A stretch of 64,000 bases of DNA from assembly GCF_020921035.1 (NCBI RefSeq), contig NC_063151.1:32370934-32434933 (forward strand), read 5' to 3'. Source of the stretch: Rhodamnia argentea. Its lineage: Eukaryota > Streptophyta > Magnoliopsida > Myrtales > Myrtaceae. Shown here one piece after another: positions 61,981 through 64,000 of the stretch. The notes under the pieces were generated by a model. The model was not told the DNA's origin, searched no databases, and saw nothing but the letters and a program-made list of their open reading frames with translations. Each line of letters begins with the position of its first letter. Within the stretch, counting starts at the first letter, position 1. Made by a program: the position numbers and the translations under genes.

Positions 61981-62389
61981 TCTCTCTCTTTTTTTTTGCC
62001 TTGCTAGTACTAGGTTTGCCATCATAATTCGATTTGTAGACCGTGTCATGCTTAAATAACGTGTCATATTGACGGGTATCCATTCAATTTGAAATTGTTA
62101 CTCTCAATGTATGTTTGCGATGCGTGTGCGACCACATGTTGTCGGGAATTGACGAGGTATAAGCGTTGCATTGTAGGCTTCTTCCTCTTTTTATGCGTTT
62201 TCCATAAATGGTGTCGTGTCTAACCTTCGTTGTACAAGTGGTTTGGTATTTCGGGACGCTCAAACTTAGAACAGATCCTATCGTTGTTTGTTAATTGTCG
62301 CATGACATAACAGAACATAAACATACCTTCCGAGTGTATTTCAAGTTGGCATCATAGCCAGCGTAGTTCAATTCTCCACACCCCATTTA

Positions 62390-62650
62390 ACTGTTTGTTT
62401 TATAGAAAACTCAAGTGTTTTATAGAAAACTCAAGATTTGAAAGATATTTTTCAGAAAATAATTGGTTATATTGCTTAGAAAAATTAGTCAACGGAAGAT
62501 GTTTTCATTATCGACAATAATTTATGACTAACTACTTTCATGGCCGGTGAAATTTTTTGCCATTCTTTCATTTGAATAAACGATATAAGAGATCATTTTT
62601 CGAAAAATATTTTTCAAATCTCGAGTTTTCCGTGAAGCAGAAAAGAATAG
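62390..62650. mobile_element. Foldback MITE, about 250 bp
   Basis: The left part gaaaactcaagatttgaaag with atatttttcagaaaat is the inverse of the right part atttttcgaaaaatattttt with caaatctcgagttttccgtg. The left arm has an extra 19-bp repeat, tgttttatagaaaactcaa. The sequence at 63780-63870 (ttttgaagaaattaca, aaacgtttttcatgg) may be a further relative. Confidence 0.55.
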
Positions 62651-64000
62651 TTTGCAAGCTGCTCGACCTCGATATGCACAGCACAAGATATAGACGTGAC
62701 CACATCAAGTAGATTGGCTATCTCAATTCCCCAGTTGCTTGAAAATCGCTAGGACGTTGTTGGGGCGTGGTTCATGCTTCCCATAGATAGGAAATCACGG
62801 GATCTTGCTAGAGGATTTTTATAGTCTGAGCCCATATTTTTTTACTGGTAATTTGGGTTTAGGTCCATGAATTTCTACCGCTATGTATACTATTTTTCAC
62901 TTGTAATTAAATAATGAAGCGAGAGATGCAATGTGCTAATTATAGTAGAATCCTCTCTTGGACGTACCATGAATCGGGATAAAATCTTGTGTCTCGATTT
63001 CTCTTTCTCGCTTTTACGCTTTACTTTATTGTGATTGTGCGCTGAATCTTAACAAACGTGAGCGTGAAGCCGAATACTAAACGGGCGGCAGCCAATGAAG
63101 AGCTGCCAAATCTCGGGCTTCCAAGTCGTCATTGAAGAACGTCGAAGTGTTGAGTAATTCGATATAAACAGCTCTAGTGTCGCCAATTACCGGATTTTAC
63201 TTTTGCCCCCGTGCATATGATTTAGGCATTGAATTATGTCTATTTGATGCGTGTTGGGTTTGGGGAGGGGGGGGACCCAATACCTTCTTTCGCATTACAT
63301 GGTGGACAGGCCACTTGGTCTTTAGTATTTGCCAATAATTGAGTTACCGAATTGACTGCCCGCTGTAAAAATTCGATGAACCTATCTTTGTCACCTTTTC
63401 GGCCAGCCGCAAAGGTTAAAAAAAAAAAAAAAAACACTCCTTTGACTGCTTTTAAGGAAAAGGAAGCCACTTGTGTTTTCTTTTTTTGGGTCGAAAGCTT
63501 TGATCGACCGCGATTAGGTCGGCGACCGGAGTGTCGGATGGAGGGGGATGAACGGGGAGAACGATTCCTTACTTGGGTTTTTGGGAAATTCGTTGGATCC
63601 GATCCGATGCCTTGCGAGGATTGAAGTGCTTGACGTGATGTGGGGTGAGAATATGATGTCCTTGTACGTCTCCTCGCGTGAACATTTTTTTTTTTTTATG
63701 CTTATCTTAATCTTCGCACGCCAGCCCCGAGTTCGTATCGCTCCTGATGAAATTAAGGATCCGTTTATTTGAAAAATAAAATTTTGAAGAAATTACATTT
63801 TCTATCTTTCAGTATTTGAATAACGAAAAACTAATCGATTTACAAAAAAACGTTTTTCATGGACTGATAACAACAAGTTTAGATCGGAGAGAAACGAATT
63901 TTTCTTCTAACAGAAAAGAAATCACTTTCCCTGAACCATCAAATAGATAAAAACCGACCGTCCTCTTCGTTAATGGTTTTCATGAAAATATCTTCCCTTT
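62651..64000. other. Intergenic to window end, no gene seen
   Basis: Open frames at 63240-63470 (-), 63352-63624 (+) and 63548-63772 (+) pass through homopolymers and show no family features. Confidence 0.4.

Overview
This is nuclear DNA from a flowering plant, almost certainly a eudicot. The genes are spread out, split by many GT-AG introns, and separated by AT-rich DNA full of small non-coding transposons. All six confident genes encode plant-type housekeeping or metabolic proteins. A rosid, possibly Myrtales, would fit my impression of the repeats, but I cannot prove the species from the sequence. I see no bacterial operon, CRISPR array, virus or organelle insertion.

Gene layout: (1) 6075-6764 (+), an intronless vacuolar iron transporter-like gene of the VTL/nodulin-21 type. 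(2) 7968-16133 (-), translation initiation factor eIF5B, 13 coding exons, 1414 aa. It is convergent with the first gene. (3) 20081-22923 (-), the acidic hinge subunit QCR6 of mitochondrial complex III, 69 aa, with its start codon split by an intron. (4) 26735-30384 (+), cytosolic fructose-1,6-bisphosphatase, 12 exons, 341 aa. (5) 32679-34365 (-), the Sm-like protein LSM3, 3 exons, 97 aa. (6) 42873-51634 (+), a large multi-pass membrane metallophosphoesterase, 15 exons, 1035 aa. These genes do not form a pathway. They are independent neighbours in iron storage, translation, respiration, sucrose synthesis, RNA processing and an uncharacterised membrane phosphoesterase.

Intergenic layout: 1-5.9 kb holds decayed transposons and no firm gene. 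16.7-19.1 kb holds a triplicated AT-rich repeat and two nested foldback elements. 23.8-26.2 kb holds a hAT-type MITE and a foldback element with a very GC-rich core. 30.6-31.8 kb holds a Tourist-type MITE next to an orphan coding exon. 35.9-40.1 kb is a segment bounded by inverted repeats that holds a decayed reading frame and two tandem repeat arrays. 52.4-64 kb is a gene-poor block of foldback elements, retroelement scraps, a tandem duplication and microsatellites.

The most interesting pattern is the large number of foldback elements from several sequence families. They share one architecture: long inverted arms, each built from tandem subrepeats of about 30-60 bp, around a central core that is often GC-rich. 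The clearest gene-level oddities are a decayed duplicate exon inside FBPase, the split QCR6 start codon, and a GC-AG intron in eIF5B. All exon boundaries were set by eye from splice sites and continuity of known protein families, without alignment tools.
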